37,817 bases of DNA from an uncultured Actinomycetes bacterium (GTDB lineage: Bacteria > Actinomycetota > Thermoleophilia > Solirubrobacterales > 70-9). This document shows, piece after piece, positions 15,907 to 26,084 of the stretch (within the stretch, counting starts at the first letter, position 1; each line of letters opens with the position of its first letter). Both the position numbers and the translations under genes were made by a program. The notes beneath the pieces were generated by a model. That model was not told where the DNA came from and did not search any database. It saw nothing but the letters and a program-made list of their open reading frames with translations. The stretch is from contig CALCIA010000307.1 of the NCBI GenBank assembly GCA_937907435.1, forward strand, positions 1 to 37,817, in the 5' to 3' direction.

Positions 15907-16325
15907 GTCGCGAGCTATGTACTCGCATTTGTTCTGTAGCGGTGGAGACCCCCTCGGCGGCAAGCTTTCCCTGCTCCGGTGGGTTGCCCGGAGCGGGGAT
16001 CAGGAAAAGGCAGGACCCGGCGAGCAGAGGGCCCGTGAACGGGGCTTAGGGGCCGGGAAAGACCAAGGAGAGATTTTGGCTGCGAATACGCGGGGCTTCC
16101 CCCGGGCGTCGGCAGGGCCGGCCCGGGAAAGTGGCGACTCGTCCCCCTCTCAGGGACGCGCCGTCAAGCGGGCTGCCACTCGGCCATCCCTGGCCCGAGA
16201 TGCCCGCATGGCCCGCCCCCGGCGGACCACAAGGAGCGTTTGCGCGGGCGGCCTCGCCGAAGCTCGGGAGCTACCCACTCCCGGCCGAGAGGTCGCCCGC
16301 CTGCACTCCGCATCGAGCCGAACAA
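15907..16325. other. Gene-free, hairpin-rich leader region of operon A2
   Basis: I see no supportable gene. Several hairpins are evident, for example GCTCCGG/CCGGAGC near 15975-15996 and CCCGGC/GCCGGG around 16017-16059. The 249-aa open frame from 15917 runs through the tRNA-like element and lacks a recognisable domain. The segment does not obviously match the equivalent leader of A1, whose similarity begins only at the hairpin at 16326. No known riboswitch consensus was recognised. Confidence 0.4.
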
Positions 16326-16489
16326 GCAAACGGCCCGCCGAGGCGGGCCGTTTGCGAAAAGTCGGGAAGACCGATGAAAGCCTCACCCTGGATCGCGCTA
16401 TGCACTATAGCGCCCCCGGAGGGAATCGAACCCTCTCTTCCCGTGGTGCGATCCAAGGTGCCGGCGTCCACCGGCGGGGGCTACCGCCG
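16326..16489 (-). ncRNA. tRNA-like structured RNA, copy 2 (antisense to the A2 leader)
   Basis: This has the same organisation as copy 1: an acceptor-like stem (16475-16481 with 16412-16418), an identical T-arm (16419-16435) and the same 70-nt stem-to-stem length. The trailer-pairing helix is 16448-16460 with 16384-16396, CACCTTGGATCGC against GCGATCCAGGGTG on the minus strand: 13 bp with one U-G, although most bases differ from copy 1. The second long-range match is CGGGAAGA/TCTTCCCG. The distal hairpin (16326-16339 with 16342-16355) is a perfect 14 bp and covaries with copy 1. It also sits on the opposite strand ahead of an A gene. Function unknown. Confidence 0.6.
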
Positions 16490-16662
16490 CTCGCGCGGCA
16501 TACCCACGCTAGGTGTGAAAAGCGCACACGTGGCGCGCACAGTGTCAATTCTTCGTGCCGTACTTCACACAACTTCACCCCGTGCCTCACCGCGGCACGG
16601 ACCGCACTGACTGTCACCGAGGCCCGCGTTCCCACGCCGGCCTCCTCGAGGAAGGGAAGCGA

Positions 16663-18870
16663 ATGAGCAAGCGCGGACGCGCGATGTCATCAACCGTCGG
16701 ATCGCGGGACGGTACCGGCCGCACCGGTAAGGCCCTGTTCGGCCTCGTCTGCGCCTGTGTGCTCGCGCTCGGCGCGTTCCTCGGGAGCAGTGCGTCCGCG
16801 GTGGCGGCGGAAGCCTGCCCGAACGAAGGGCTGCGCCAGGAAAACAACTCCCTGGCCCTGCCGGACTGCCGTGCCTACGAGCAGGTCTCGGCGACGGACA
16901 AGGCCGGCAATGACGCCGGGCCGGTCAACGTCCCGAACGCCGGGAATTACCCGCCGATGCAGTTGGCGATCCAGTCCGAAGACGGGGATGGCTACGCGTA
17001 CGGATCGATGGGCGCGTTCGTGGGCGCCGAATCCGGCTGGCCGGTCAGCTACGTCGCCCGACGCACGGGGACCGGCTGGGTCTCCACGACGGTCAGCCCT
17101 CCCACGAACGGCAAAGAAAACGCCTCCAATCCGCAGTCGTACTCCGGCGATCTGAACGTCGCCGCGTTCACCTTCACCCGCGGACCGGGACCGTACGGTC
17201 AGGGACCAGGGCTCTACATGCGCGAACCTGACGGCTCCTTCACCTGGGCGTCCCCGGGCGTCACGAACTTCATCACCTACCGCGGCGCCTCCGCCGACGC
17301 GAGCCACCAGGTCTTCGAGAGTGAAGCACCACTGCTGCCCGGCGTGTCTGCGCCACCGGTCGGCGCGGCGCATATCTACGAATGGTTCGACGGCTCGATG
17401 CACTTGGTCGACCTCCTCCCGCCAGGCGACACCATCGCCCCCAAGGGCGCGGTCGTCGGCGCCGGGGGAACCAGCGTCGGCATCGGCACGGGAAACACGC
17501 GACACGCGGTCTCGCAGGACGGCTCGCAGATCGTCTTCTCGAGTCCCGCCAGCACGAAATCGACCAGCGCGGAACCCACGCAGGTCTACGTGCGGATCGA
17601 CGGCACGCACACGGTCCAGGCCTCTGCGTCGCAGTGCACTCGTACCGCACCAGAACCCGTGTGCAGCGCACCGGCGGTCGCGAGTTACGAGGACGCCGCG
17701 ACCAACGGATCAAGGGTGTTGTTCATCACCACCCAGCAACTGGTCAACGAAGATGAAGATGCCGTCGCGGACCTCTACAGCTACGACGTCGCCGAAGGCA
17801 CGCTCACGCGCCTGTCGGCCGGGCTCGGAGGCGCCACGCACGTGCTGGCCAGCTCCGCCGACGCGGAAGTCGTGTACTTCACGACGGGGTCGGACCACAA
17901 ACTCTATGAGTACGACCACGGCACGGTGCGGCTCGTCGCGGAAGGAACCATCGGCTCGAGCCAGTGCCCGTCAGCCGTATCCGTCACGCCGAGGGGCAGC
18001 GTCCTTGCGTTCGTAACGAACTTCCCCCTTACTCCCGCGGGGGGAGTGAGTGGCCCGTCGGGCCTCTATCGCTATGACGCCTCCGGCTCGGGCACGCTCA
18101 CGCTTATCGCCGCCCGCGGCCCGGCCGGCGTCCCATCGCTCGGCAACCAAGGCTGCGCCGGAAATCGCGCCCTCTCCGACGACGGGTCCTACCTCGCGTT
18201 CGGGACCGCCGAACCGTTGGTGGAAGGCGACCAGAACACCCTGAGCGACGTGTACCTCTGGCACGAAGGCGAACTTTCCCTGATCTCGAGCGGGACCGGT
18301 GAAGGCACGGTCGGCGGAGCGAACTTCATCAGCATGTCGCCGAGTGGCCGTGACTTGGACTTCACGAGCTTTGATCGGCTCGTGCCGACCGATCGCGACA
18401 ACTCACAGGATGTCTACGATGCGCGGATCGACGGTGGCTTCGCGCAGCCCGGCGAATCGCCGCCCTGTGCGGGAGATGCGTGCCGGGGCTCGACGAGCGG
18501 GTCCCCGGGCAGTCCGGCCGCCGGCACCGTCGGCTTCGCCGGTGCGGGCAACGGCGCCGGAACGTCCACGGTGGCGATCGCGGTCAGGGCGTCCGTGAAG
18601 GGCAAGGTCGCGACGCTGCGGGTGCGGGTGCCATCGGCCGGTGCCATCACCGCCTCGGGCCCGTCCGTGCGGCGCGCCAAGGCGAAGGCGCGCAAGGCCG
18701 GCACGACGGTGCTGCGGGTGAAGCTGACGCCCAAGGCGCGCAGCAAGCTGGCGCGCAGGGCGACCTTGCGGACGTCGGTGCGGGTCACGTTCGCACCCAA
18801 GGGCGGACCGCGAAGTGTCAAGCGCGTCACCGTGACGTTCAAGAGCTCGGCCCGGAAGGGCGGTCACTAG
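16663..18870 (+). CDS. Secreted PD40/TolB-like propeller protein A2
   Basis: This 735-aa protein starts at ATG 16663 (GAGGAAGGG upstream), matching the A1 start. The signal peptide core GLVCACVLALGAFLGSSASA is identical to A1. The mature start is EACPNEGLRQENNSLALPDC, then RAYEQVS. Blade repeats include LVNEDEDAVADLYSYDV, LVEGDQNTLSDVYLWHEG and LVPTDRDNSQDVYDARIDGG. Unlike A1, the C-terminus (about 630-735) is an Ig-like beta domain, VATLRVRVPSAGAITASG to RSVKRVTVTFKS, as in A3. The A1/A2 tail difference beside a near-identical N-terminus points to recombination. B2 follows after 45 nt. Confidence 0.85.
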   Translation: MSKRGRAMSSTVGSRDGTGRTGKALFGLVCACVLALGAFLGSSASAVAAEACPNEGLRQENNSLALPDCRAYEQVSATDKAGNDAGPVNVPNAGNYPPMQLAIQSEDGDGYAYGSMGAFVGAESGWPVSYVARRTGTGWVSTTVSPPTNGKENASNPQSYSGDLNVAAFTFTRGPGPYGQGPGLYMREPDGSFTWASPGVTNFITYRGASADASHQVFESEAPLLPGVSAPPVGAAHIYEWFDGSMHLVDLLPPGDTIAPKGAVVGAGGTSVGIGTGNTRHAVSQDGSQIVFSSPASTKSTSAEPTQVYVRIDGTHTVQASASQCTRTAPEPVCSAPAVASYEDAATNGSRVLFITTQQLVNEDEDAVADLYSYDVAEGTLTRLSAGLGGATHVLASSADAEVVYFTTGSDHKLYEYDHGTVRLVAEGTIGSSQCPSAVSVTPRGSVLAFVTNFPLTPAGGVSGPSGLYRYDASGSGTLTLIAARGPAGVPSLGNQGCAGNRALSDDGSYLAFGTAEPLVEGDQNTLSDVYLWHEGELSLISSGTGEGTVGGANFISMSPSGRDLDFTSFDRLVPTDRDNSQDVYDARIDGGFAQPGESPPCAGDACRGSTSGSPGSPAAGTVGFAGAGNGAGTSTVAIAVRASVKGKVATLRVRVPSAGAITASGPSVRRAKAKARKAGTTVLRVKLTPKARSKLARRATLRTSVRVTFAPKGGPRSVKRVTVTFKSSARKGGH

Positions 18871-18915
18871 ATGTCGTCGCGAATCGGAACCGGCTGCTCC
18901 CGAGACGAGGAGAAC

Positions 18916-21852
18916 ATGATGAATCAAGGCACGAGCTCGAACACCACGGCCAGTGTCGGATCGCTGCGGGCCCACTTCGGCGCGCTGCGGACCCGGCTGG
19001 CACTCGCCTCGGTGGCGATGGCGGCCATGTTCGCGCTGGTCGCGGCGCTCCCGTCGCCGGCCCACGCGGAATTCGGCGTCGCCCCGGGGACGTTCAAGGC
19101 CGACGCGATCGCGGATGCGGCCGGCACGCCCTACACGCAGGCCGCCGGGCACCCCTACGGGGGGGCCGCGGGCTTCGCGTTCAACACGCACCTCGAAGCC
19201 GACCCCTGGTTCGGTGACAAGCCCGTGCCGGACGCGGACATCAGGGACATCGTGGTGGAATTGCCTGCGGGGTTCGTCGGCGATCCGACCTCGGCGCCCA
19301 CGTGCGACAGCAACGCCAAGATCATCACCTCCGCCCAGCAGCTCACGCAGGCATGCCCGCCCGAGGCACAGGTAGGAGTGACCGAAGCGACGTTCCCGGA
19401 ACTTTTCGGGGCCGGGGTGGAAACGTTCACCGAGCCCGTGTACAACGTCGGCCCGCTGCCGGGTGACGCCGCGACGTTCGCGTTCAGCGTGCTCGGGGTG
19501 ATCATCAACATCCATGCGACGGTGCGTACCGGCGACGACTACGGGATAACCACCACGATCCCGAAGATCTCCGAGGAGATCCGGCTGCTGGGAGCGTCGT
19601 TGACGCTTTGGGGGACTCCCGCCAGCCCCATTCACACCCCAGAACGCGGCAGGGACTGCGTTGAAAATACGTGGGGTGGGAAACACTGCAACGGCGGCAA
19701 CGTCCCGAGCAGCGCGCCGGTGGTGCCCTTCCTGACGAACCCGGCAAATTGCGCGGCACCGCCCGCGGTCACCACGATGCACGTCGACTCCTGGCAGGAC
19801 TCCGGTGACTGGAAGACGTACTCGGTCACCGCCCCGCCGCTGGTCGGCTGTGATGCGGTCGACTTCTCGCCGAGCCTGGAAGCTCGCCCGACCACCAACG
19901 TCGCCGATTCGCCCTCGGGCCTGAACGTCGACCTCCACGTCCCCCAGAACGAAGAGCCGGAAGGGCTCGCCGAGGCGAACCTTCGCGACACCACCGTCGT
20001 CCTGCCTCCGGGCCTGGTCGTCAACCCGTCGGCGGCCAACGGGCTGAGTGCCTGCACCGAGGCCCAGTTCGGGTTCACCGAAATGGAGGGCGACATCGTC
20101 CACACCACGCCGGACCCCGGTGAATGCCCGAACGAGGCCAAGCTCGGCTCGGTCCTGATCGAAACCCCGGTCGTCGATCACCCGCTCAAGGGGTCCGTCT
20201 ACATCGCTGAGCCTCACGCCAATCCGTTCGGCTCGCTGCTGGCGCTCTACGTCACGGTCGACGACGCGCCTACCGGCGTGGTGTTGAAGCTCGCCGGCAA
20301 GGTCGAAGCCGACCCGACGACGGGCCAGTTGACCGCGACGTTCAAGCAGAACCCGCAACTGCCCTTCGAAGACTTCCACCTGAACTTCTTCGAAGGCGCG
20401 GGCGGTGCCTTGAGGACGCCGGCGACCTGTGGGCAGTACTCGACCACTTCATCGATGACCCCGTGGTCGGCGCCGTACTCCGGTCCCCCGGCCACGCCGG
20501 CGGACAGCTGGGCGATCGAACGTGCCCCGCGAGGCGCCTGCGCCTCCTCGGGGTCCGCGCTGCCGAACTCGCCCTCGTTCGAGGCCGGCACCGTGACCCC
20601 GCTCTCGGGTGCCTACAGCCCGTTCGTGATGAAGCTGACCCGGGAAGACGGCTCGCAGGAACTGAAGGGCCTCAACCTGACCCTGCCGCCGGGCCTCACC
20701 GGCAAGCTGGCGGGCATCCCCTACTGCTCCGACGCCCAGATCGGGCAGGCGCAGTCACGGAACAAGCCGGACGAAGGCGCGGTCGAGAAGGCCCATCCGT
20801 CCTGCCCGCAGGCCTCCGAAGTCGGCACCGTCACCATCGGTGCCGGGTCCGGCCCGAACCCCTACTACGTGCAGGGCCATGCCTACCTGGCCGGTCCCTA
20901 CAAGGGTGCGCCGCTCAGCCTGGCGATCATCACGCCCGCGGTCGCGGGGCCGTTCGACCTCGGCACGGTCGTCGTCCGCGCCGCTCTCGTCGTCAATCCC
21001 GAAACGGCGCAGATCACTGTCAAGAGCGACGAAATCCCGCACATCCTCGAAGGCATCCCGCTGGATGTCCGGTCGATCGCGGTCAACGTCGATCGACGCG
21101 ATTTCACCCTCAACCCGACCAACTGCGAAGCGCAGAGCATCACCGGCTCCGCGGTCGCCCTCGGCGGCTCGGAAGCTCAGCTCTCCAACCGCTTCCAGGT
21201 CGGCGAATGCGGGGCGCTTCCCTTCCAGCCGAAGCTGAAGTTGCAGCTGAAGGGTGCCACCGGGCGGATCGGCCACCCGGCGCTGAGGGCCGTCCTCACC
21301 GCCAATCCCGGCGAAGCCGGCATCGGCCGCGCCCAGGTCAACCTGCCCCACAGTGAGTTCCTCGACCAGGGCAACCTGAACAAGACGTGCACCAAACCGG
21401 TGTTGCTCGAAGGCAAGTGCCCGGCGAGCTCCGTCTACGGCCACGCCAGGGCGTGGACGCCGCTGCTCGAGCAGCCGCTCGAAGGCAACGTGTACCTGGT
21501 CGGCGGCTACGGCTACAAGCTGCCCGCCCTGGTGGCCGAACTGAACGGCCAGATCAGGATCCTCCTGGTCGGCAAAGTCGACTCGGGCAAGAACAAAGGC
21601 ATCCGCAACACGTTCGAAGTCGTGCCGGACGCACCGGTGTCGCGCTTCGAACTCGCGATGAAGGGCGGCAAGAAGTACGGGCTGCTCGAAAACTCGGAAA
21701 ACCTCTGTACGGCGGAGAAGGCGAAGCGCCGCGCGATCGTCCGCTTCACCGGCCAGAACGGCAAGGTGACCCAGTCCAAGCCGGTGGTGGCAAACCAGTG
21801 CGGCAAGGGCACGAAGCACGCCCGCCACGGGCACAAGCGGTCGCATAAGTGA
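18916..21852 (+). CDS. Secreted four-module protein B2
   Basis: This 978-aa protein is started at ATG 18916 because a GAGGAGA site precedes it; a frame open from 18871 has none. The signal peptide ends LPSPAHA and the mature start EFGVAPGTF parallels B1. Modules begin near residues 115 (LPAGFVGDPTSAPTC), 363 (LPPGLVVNPSAANGLSAC), 590 (LPPGLTGKLAGIPYC) and 809 (LPHSEFLDQGNLNKTC), each with a second cysteine then V/L-G or Y-G. The last module has GIRNTFEVVPDAPVSRFEL, conserved in B1 and B3. The tail is Lys/His-rich. The stop overlaps the GTG of the fusion gene (GTGA), so translation is probably coupled. Confidence 0.85.
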   Translation: MMNQGTSSNTTASVGSLRAHFGALRTRLALASVAMAAMFALVAALPSPAHAEFGVAPGTFKADAIADAAGTPYTQAAGHPYGGAAGFAFNTHLEADPWFGDKPVPDADIRDIVVELPAGFVGDPTSAPTCDSNAKIITSAQQLTQACPPEAQVGVTEATFPELFGAGVETFTEPVYNVGPLPGDAATFAFSVLGVIINIHATVRTGDDYGITTTIPKISEEIRLLGASLTLWGTPASPIHTPERGRDCVENTWGGKHCNGGNVPSSAPVVPFLTNPANCAAPPAVTTMHVDSWQDSGDWKTYSVTAPPLVGCDAVDFSPSLEARPTTNVADSPSGLNVDLHVPQNEEPEGLAEANLRDTTVVLPPGLVVNPSAANGLSACTEAQFGFTEMEGDIVHTTPDPGECPNEAKLGSVLIETPVVDHPLKGSVYIAEPHANPFGSLLALYVTVDDAPTGVVLKLAGKVEADPTTGQLTATFKQNPQLPFEDFHLNFFEGAGGALRTPATCGQYSTTSSMTPWSAPYSGPPATPADSWAIERAPRGACASSGSALPNSPSFEAGTVTPLSGAYSPFVMKLTREDGSQELKGLNLTLPPGLTGKLAGIPYCSDAQIGQAQSRNKPDEGAVEKAHPSCPQASEVGTVTIGAGSGPNPYYVQGHAYLAGPYKGAPLSLAIITPAVAGPFDLGTVVVRAALVVNPETAQITVKSDEIPHILEGIPLDVRSIAVNVDRRDFTLNPTNCEAQSITGSAVALGGSEAQLSNRFQVGECGALPFQPKLKLQLKGATGRIGHPALRAVLTANPGEAGIGRAQVNLPHSEFLDQGNLNKTCTKPVLLEGKCPASSVYGHARAWTPLLEQPLEGNVYLVGGYGYKLPALVAELNGQIRILLVGKVDSGKNKGIRNTFEVVPDAPVSRFELAMKGGKKYGLLENSENLCTAEKAKRRAIVRFTGQNGKVTQSKPVVANQCGKGTKHARHGHKRSHK

Positions 21853-24800
21853 GTCCGGCTCGCGCCGCCATGGCTGCGGTCATGGCGGCGCTCGTCCTGG
21901 CGGCGCCGGCGCGGGCGGCGGTGACCGAGCCGCTCTTCGCCTTCGTCCCCAAGCCCGCCACCGGGGAAAACCCGCCCAAGCCGCCGCCTGCCGGTTCCCT
22001 GAATGCTCCCTGCGGGCTCGCGGTCGGCTCCACCGGTGCCTTCTACGTCTCCGATTACCACCACGACGTCGTCGACTCTTACAGCGCCGCCGCTCCGTAC
22101 TCTTCATCGTCGGCGACCGGCGCCACCGGCTATCTGGGACAGCTCGCCGGCGTCGATCCCGCCAATGGCCCCTGCGGCCTCGCCATGGACTCCTCCGGGC
22201 GCTTCTATATCAACGCCCTGCACGGCGCGGTGCTGCGCTTCGCCTCCTTCCCCTCCGGGGCGAGGTCGACGCTCGACCCGGGCCCGGCGACCGGCGTCGC
22301 GGTCGATCCCGCGACCGGCGTCGTCTACGTGGACGACCGCACCCACATCGCCGCCTACGAACCGTCCGGAGCGCCGCTGGAAGTCGGCGGCGAGCCGCTC
22401 GCGATCGGCCTCGGCTCGCTCGGGGACGGTTACGGCGTCGCCGTCTCCACCTATCCGGCGACCGCAGGCTTCCTCTACGTGCCCGACGCGGCCGCGAACA
22501 CCGTCAAGGTCTACGACCCGGCCACGAGCACGACCGAGCCGGTGGGATCGATCGCCGGCCCGCCCGGCGGGTTCACCTCCTTGCGCGACTCCGCGGTCGC
22601 GGTCGACGCCGCGAGCGGCGACGTCTACGTCCTCGACGACCTGAGCCCGGCCGGCGCCACCCAGCCGCTCGGGGTCGTCGACGTTTTCGACTCCTCCGGC
22701 GCATACCTCGGGCATCTCGCGCATGAGGTGGTGGACGGCCTGCCCTCCGGCCTCGCGGTCGACAACTCCGGCGGCTCCACCCAGGGACGCGTCTACGTCA
22801 GTTCCGGCAACACGATGAACGCTGGCGTCTACGCCTACCCGCCGGACGCGGCAAGCACCGCGGCCCCGCTGCCGCCGAGCATCCCCGCACCGCCGCCGGG
22901 CGGCGAATCCATCTTTCCGACGACGCCGATCGGCGGCCCGGTGCCGGGCGGCGGCGGCACGCGGATCGAATGCCAGGGCGACGGCTGCCAGATCCTGCCG
23001 CCGGAACCGACGGACCCGACCCTCGACACCCTGCTCGCCGGCCACGGCGATCCCAAGCCCCACTACCGGCGCCAGGCCCGCCGCAGCGCCGGGCGGCGCA
23101 GCCACCTGCGGCACCGCCACCACCATCGTCGCAAGGGAACACGTCACGCCGGCCAGGGCGGGAAGGGACAGCGCCGCGACCGGCCCGCCCGCGCGTCGCG
23201 GATCGCCACGCGGGGCGGCCGGACCGGCTCCGCCTCCGTCGTTGAGGCGAGCGGATCGACCACTGCCGCGAGCACCGCCATCTCGTCCGGCGCGTCGGCC
23301 AGCAGATCGGCTGCCGCCGTGCCCGCCGCCCTCGCGCCCGGCGAAGCCGGCTTCCGCGCCGAGGTCCCCGCCGCCGACGGCGGAGCGTCCGCCGCGGCCG
23401 GCTCGCACCCCTTCCGGCTCTCCCTGCACGTCGGCCTGGACCAGGGCTCGGGCGCGGCCGACCTGCGCGGCCTGCGCCTCGACCTTCCTCCCGGCTTCCT
23501 CGCCGACCCCGCCGCCGTCGGCACGTGCGGCGCGGCGCAGTTCGCCACCCCGCGCTCCTCCCCCTTTGAAGCGAGCGCGGCGGGGGAGAGCTGCCCCGGC
23601 CACTCCCAGGTCGGCGTCGTCCGGGTCGAGACCGGGCTCGGCCCGGAGCGGAGCTTCGGCCTCTTCCAGCTGCCGACGGCGACCGGGGCCGCGCTCACGC
23701 TCGGCGCCTCCCCCTACGGCGACCCGCTCGTCTTCGACGGCCTGATCGACGAAGGGGAAGGGGGCCTCCACCTCGACCTCCGCGCCGAAGCCCCTGCGGG
23801 CCTGCGACTGCACGGGCTCACGGTGGACCTTTGGGGCGCCCCCTGGGACGCCGCCCACGACAGCCGGCGCGGCAACTGCCTGAACGAGGCGGAACCCTCG
23901 TTCGGCTGGTGTCGGGAAGCCGCCTGGGAACCGGCGCCGCACGCGCCCTTCGCCTTCCTGACGTTACCCACCGCGTGCGCGCCCGCGCTTGCGTTCACCG
24001 CCACGACCACCTCCTGGCAGGACCCGACGCCGGCGGCCAGGCAGGCCCTCTACCGTGACCCCGTGGGCAACCCGGTGCCGCTCGGCGACTGCGCGTCGCT
24101 GCGCTTCCCGCCGCGCCCCGAAGGGCTGCTCACCGTGCGCAAGGCCTCCTCCTCGTCGGGCTTCGTCTTCCGCCTCGACGCGGGCGCGAACGCGGGCCTC
24201 GCGAACCCGCGGGGACGAGCCGACGCGCAGCCTCGCGACCTGACGGTCCGGCTTCCCCGCGGCGTGACCCTCAACCCCTCGATGGGCGCCGGCCTCGGCG
24301 TCTGCACCGCCGCCCAGTACGGGAGCGAGAGCCCGGCGGGCTCGCCGGGAAGCGGATGTCCCGACGAAGCGAAGATCGGCGACTTCGCCGTCCGCATCCC
24401 CTTCTACGAAGGGCGGCTGCGGGGCTCGATCTACCTCGCCGCCCCACACGACAACCTGGTCGGCTCGCTGGTCGCGGTCTACCTCGTGGCCAAGGCCGCC
24501 GACCGCGGCGTGCTCGTCAAGGTGGCGGGGAAGATCACGCCGGACCCCGTCGACGGCACGCTCAGCGCGACCTTCGAAGAGCTTCCCCAGCTTCCCTACA
24601 CCGGCCTCGAAGTCAACTTCCGCTCGGGCCAGCGGGCGCCGCTGATCAGCCCGGGCTCCTGCGGGCCGGCACTCACGCGCATCGAAGCCTCGCCCTGGAG
24701 CGGGACCGCGCCGACCGTCGCCGAAAGCGCCTCCCCGATCGACAGCGGGATCGAAGGGGGCCCCTGCCCGGGCGGCGGCGCGCCGCCGTTCTCGCCGGGG

Positions 24801-26084
24801 GTCAAGGCGGGCGGCGTCAACTCCGCCGGGGGGACCTACACGCCCTACTTCGTCCACCTCTCGCGCTCCGACACCGAAGCGGAGATCACCTCCTACTCAC
24901 TGGTCCTCCCGCGCGGGATCACCGCGAAGCTGGCGGGCATCCCCTTCTGCCCCGACGCGGCGATCGAAGCGGCGCGCCGCAGCTCGGGCGTCGCCGAGGC
25001 CGCCGCCCCGTCCTGTCCGGCGGCGAGCCAGGTCGGCCGCACCGTCTCCGGGTACGGGGTCGGCCCGGCGCTCAGCTATGCCGAAGGCCGGGTCTATCTC
25101 GCGGGCCCCTACCACGGCACGCCGCTGTCCCTGGTGACGGTCAACCCGGTCACGATCGGCCCCTTCGACCTCGGCACGATCGTCGTGCGCTCGGCCTTCG
25201 ACCTCGACCCGCGCACCGCCCAGCTGCGGATCGACTCGGCCGCCTCGGACCCGATCCCCCACATCGTCGGCGGCGTCGTCCTCCACCTGCGCGACATCCG
25301 CATCTACATGGACCGCCACGAATTCACCCACAACCCGACCAGCTGCGAACCGTCGCGGCTCGAGTCCACCCTCACCGGATCGAGGCCGCCCTTCACCGAC
25401 CCTCACGCGACAACCGCCTCCGCGACCTCCTACTTCCAGCTGCTCGACTGCCGCGAACTGCCCTTCCGCCCACGGCTCGGCCTGCGGCTGCGGGGCGGCG
25501 TCGGCCGCGGTGCGTTCCCGTCGCTGCGCGCCACCTTCGCCGCCCGGCCTGGGGACGCCGACCTGAAGCGGATCGCCGTCGCCATGCCGCACGCCGAGTT
25601 CCTCGCCCAGGGTCACATCCGGGCGATCTGCACGCAGCCCCGGTTCGCCGCCGGTGCCTGCCCGGCGGGCTCGGTCTACGGTCGCGCGGTCGCCGTCACT
25701 CCATTGCTCTCCGCACCTCTGCGCGGCAACGTTTACCTGCGCTCCTCCACCCACAAGCTGCCCGACCTGGTGGCCGACCTGCGCTCGGGCTCGATCCGGA
25801 TCGACCTCGAGGGGCGCATCGGGACCTCGAAGCAGGGCGGCATCCTGGCCTACTTCGACGACCTGCCGGACGCACCGATCGAACGCTTCACGATGATCCT
25901 GCGCGGTGGCAAGCACGGTCTGTTGACCAACTCGGTGAACATCTGCCGGCATCCGCCGACCGCGGCGGTCCAGGCACTGGGACAGAACAACAGCGGCGCG
26001 ATCTTCAGCTCGTTGCTGCGCGGCCAGTGCCACAAGGGGAAACCCGGCGCGCGGCCCAAAGGCAAGCACGGAGGAGGACGATGA
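21849..26084 (+). CDS. Secreted NHL-propeller/four-module fusion protein
   Basis: This 1411-aa protein has a signal peptide (ending APARA). About six NHL-type repeats follow at residues 50-340 (CGLAVGSTGAFYVSDYHHDV, CGLAMDSSGRFYINALHG, TGVAVDPATGVVYVDD). Next comes a Pro/Gly then Arg/His-rich linker (about 345-480; RSHLRHRHHHRRKGTRH), an Ala/Ser stretch, and four B modules near 545 (LPPGFLADPAAVGTC), 801 (LPRGVTLNPSMGAGLGVC), 1019 (LPRGITAKLAGIPFC) and 1246 (MPHAEFLAQGHIRAIC). It is in effect a propeller and a B protein in one chain, supporting physical partnership of A and B products. Its propeller is NHL-like rather than PD40-like. It overlaps B2 and the next gene by 4 nt each. Confidence 0.85.
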   Translation: MSPARAAMAAVMAALVLAAPARAAVTEPLFAFVPKPATGENPPKPPPAGSLNAPCGLAVGSTGAFYVSDYHHDVVDSYSAAAPYSSSSATGATGYLGQLAGVDPANGPCGLAMDSSGRFYINALHGAVLRFASFPSGARSTLDPGPATGVAVDPATGVVYVDDRTHIAAYEPSGAPLEVGGEPLAIGLGSLGDGYGVAVSTYPATAGFLYVPDAAANTVKVYDPATSTTEPVGSIAGPPGGFTSLRDSAVAVDAASGDVYVLDDLSPAGATQPLGVVDVFDSSGAYLGHLAHEVVDGLPSGLAVDNSGGSTQGRVYVSSGNTMNAGVYAYPPDAASTAAPLPPSIPAPPPGGESIFPTTPIGGPVPGGGGTRIECQGDGCQILPPEPTDPTLDTLLAGHGDPKPHYRRQARRSAGRRSHLRHRHHHRRKGTRHAGQGGKGQRRDRPARASRIATRGGRTGSASVVEASGSTTAASTAISSGASASRSAAAVPAALAPGEAGFRAEVPAADGGASAAAGSHPFRLSLHVGLDQGSGAADLRGLRLDLPPGFLADPAAVGTCGAAQFATPRSSPFEASAAGESCPGHSQVGVVRVETGLGPERSFGLFQLPTATGAALTLGASPYGDPLVFDGLIDEGEGGLHLDLRAEAPAGLRLHGLTVDLWGAPWDAAHDSRRGNCLNEAEPSFGWCREAAWEPAPHAPFAFLTLPTACAPALAFTATTTSWQDPTPAARQALYRDPVGNPVPLGDCASLRFPPRPEGLLTVRKASSSSGFVFRLDAGANAGLANPRGRADAQPRDLTVRLPRGVTLNPSMGAGLGVCTAAQYGSESPAGSPGSGCPDEAKIGDFAVRIPFYEGRLRGSIYLAAPHDNLVGSLVAVYLVAKAADRGVLVKVAGKITPDPVDGTLSATFEELPQLPYTGLEVNFRSGQRAPLISPGSCGPALTRIEASPWSGTAPTVAESASPIDSGIEGGPCPGGGAPPFSPGVKAGGVNSAGGTYTPYFVHLSRSDTEAEITSYSLVLPRGITAKLAGIPFCPDAAIEAARRSSGVAEAAAPSCPAASQVGRTVSGYGVGPALSYAEGRVYLAGPYHGTPLSLVTVNPVTIGPFDLGTIVVRSAFDLDPRTAQLRIDSAASDPIPHIVGGVVLHLRDIRIYMDRHEFTHNPTSCEPSRLESTLTGSRPPFTDPHATTASATSYFQLLDCRELPFRPRLGLRLRGGVGRGAFPSLRATFAARPGDADLKRIAVAMPHAEFLAQGHIRAICTQPRFAAGACPAGSVYGRAVAVTPLLSAPLRGNVYLRSSTHKLPDLVADLRSGSIRIDLEGRIGTSKQGGILAYFDDLPDAPIERFTMILRGGKHGLLTNSVNICRHPPTAAVQALGQNNSGAIFSSLLRGQCHKGKPGARPKGKHGGGR

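Noticed and set aside
15917..16666. 249-aa frame in the A2 leader and the parallel 175-aa frame at 6771-7298
   Set aside because: Their similar C-terminal parts follow from the conserved leader DNA; both run through the tRNA-like element and lack a ribosome-binding site or domain.
24356..26080. Long extension upstream of the 259-aa secreted protein
   Set aside because: It is antiphase within the fusion gene, Arg/Pro-rich, and a strong ribosome-binding site and signal peptide mark the start at 26081.
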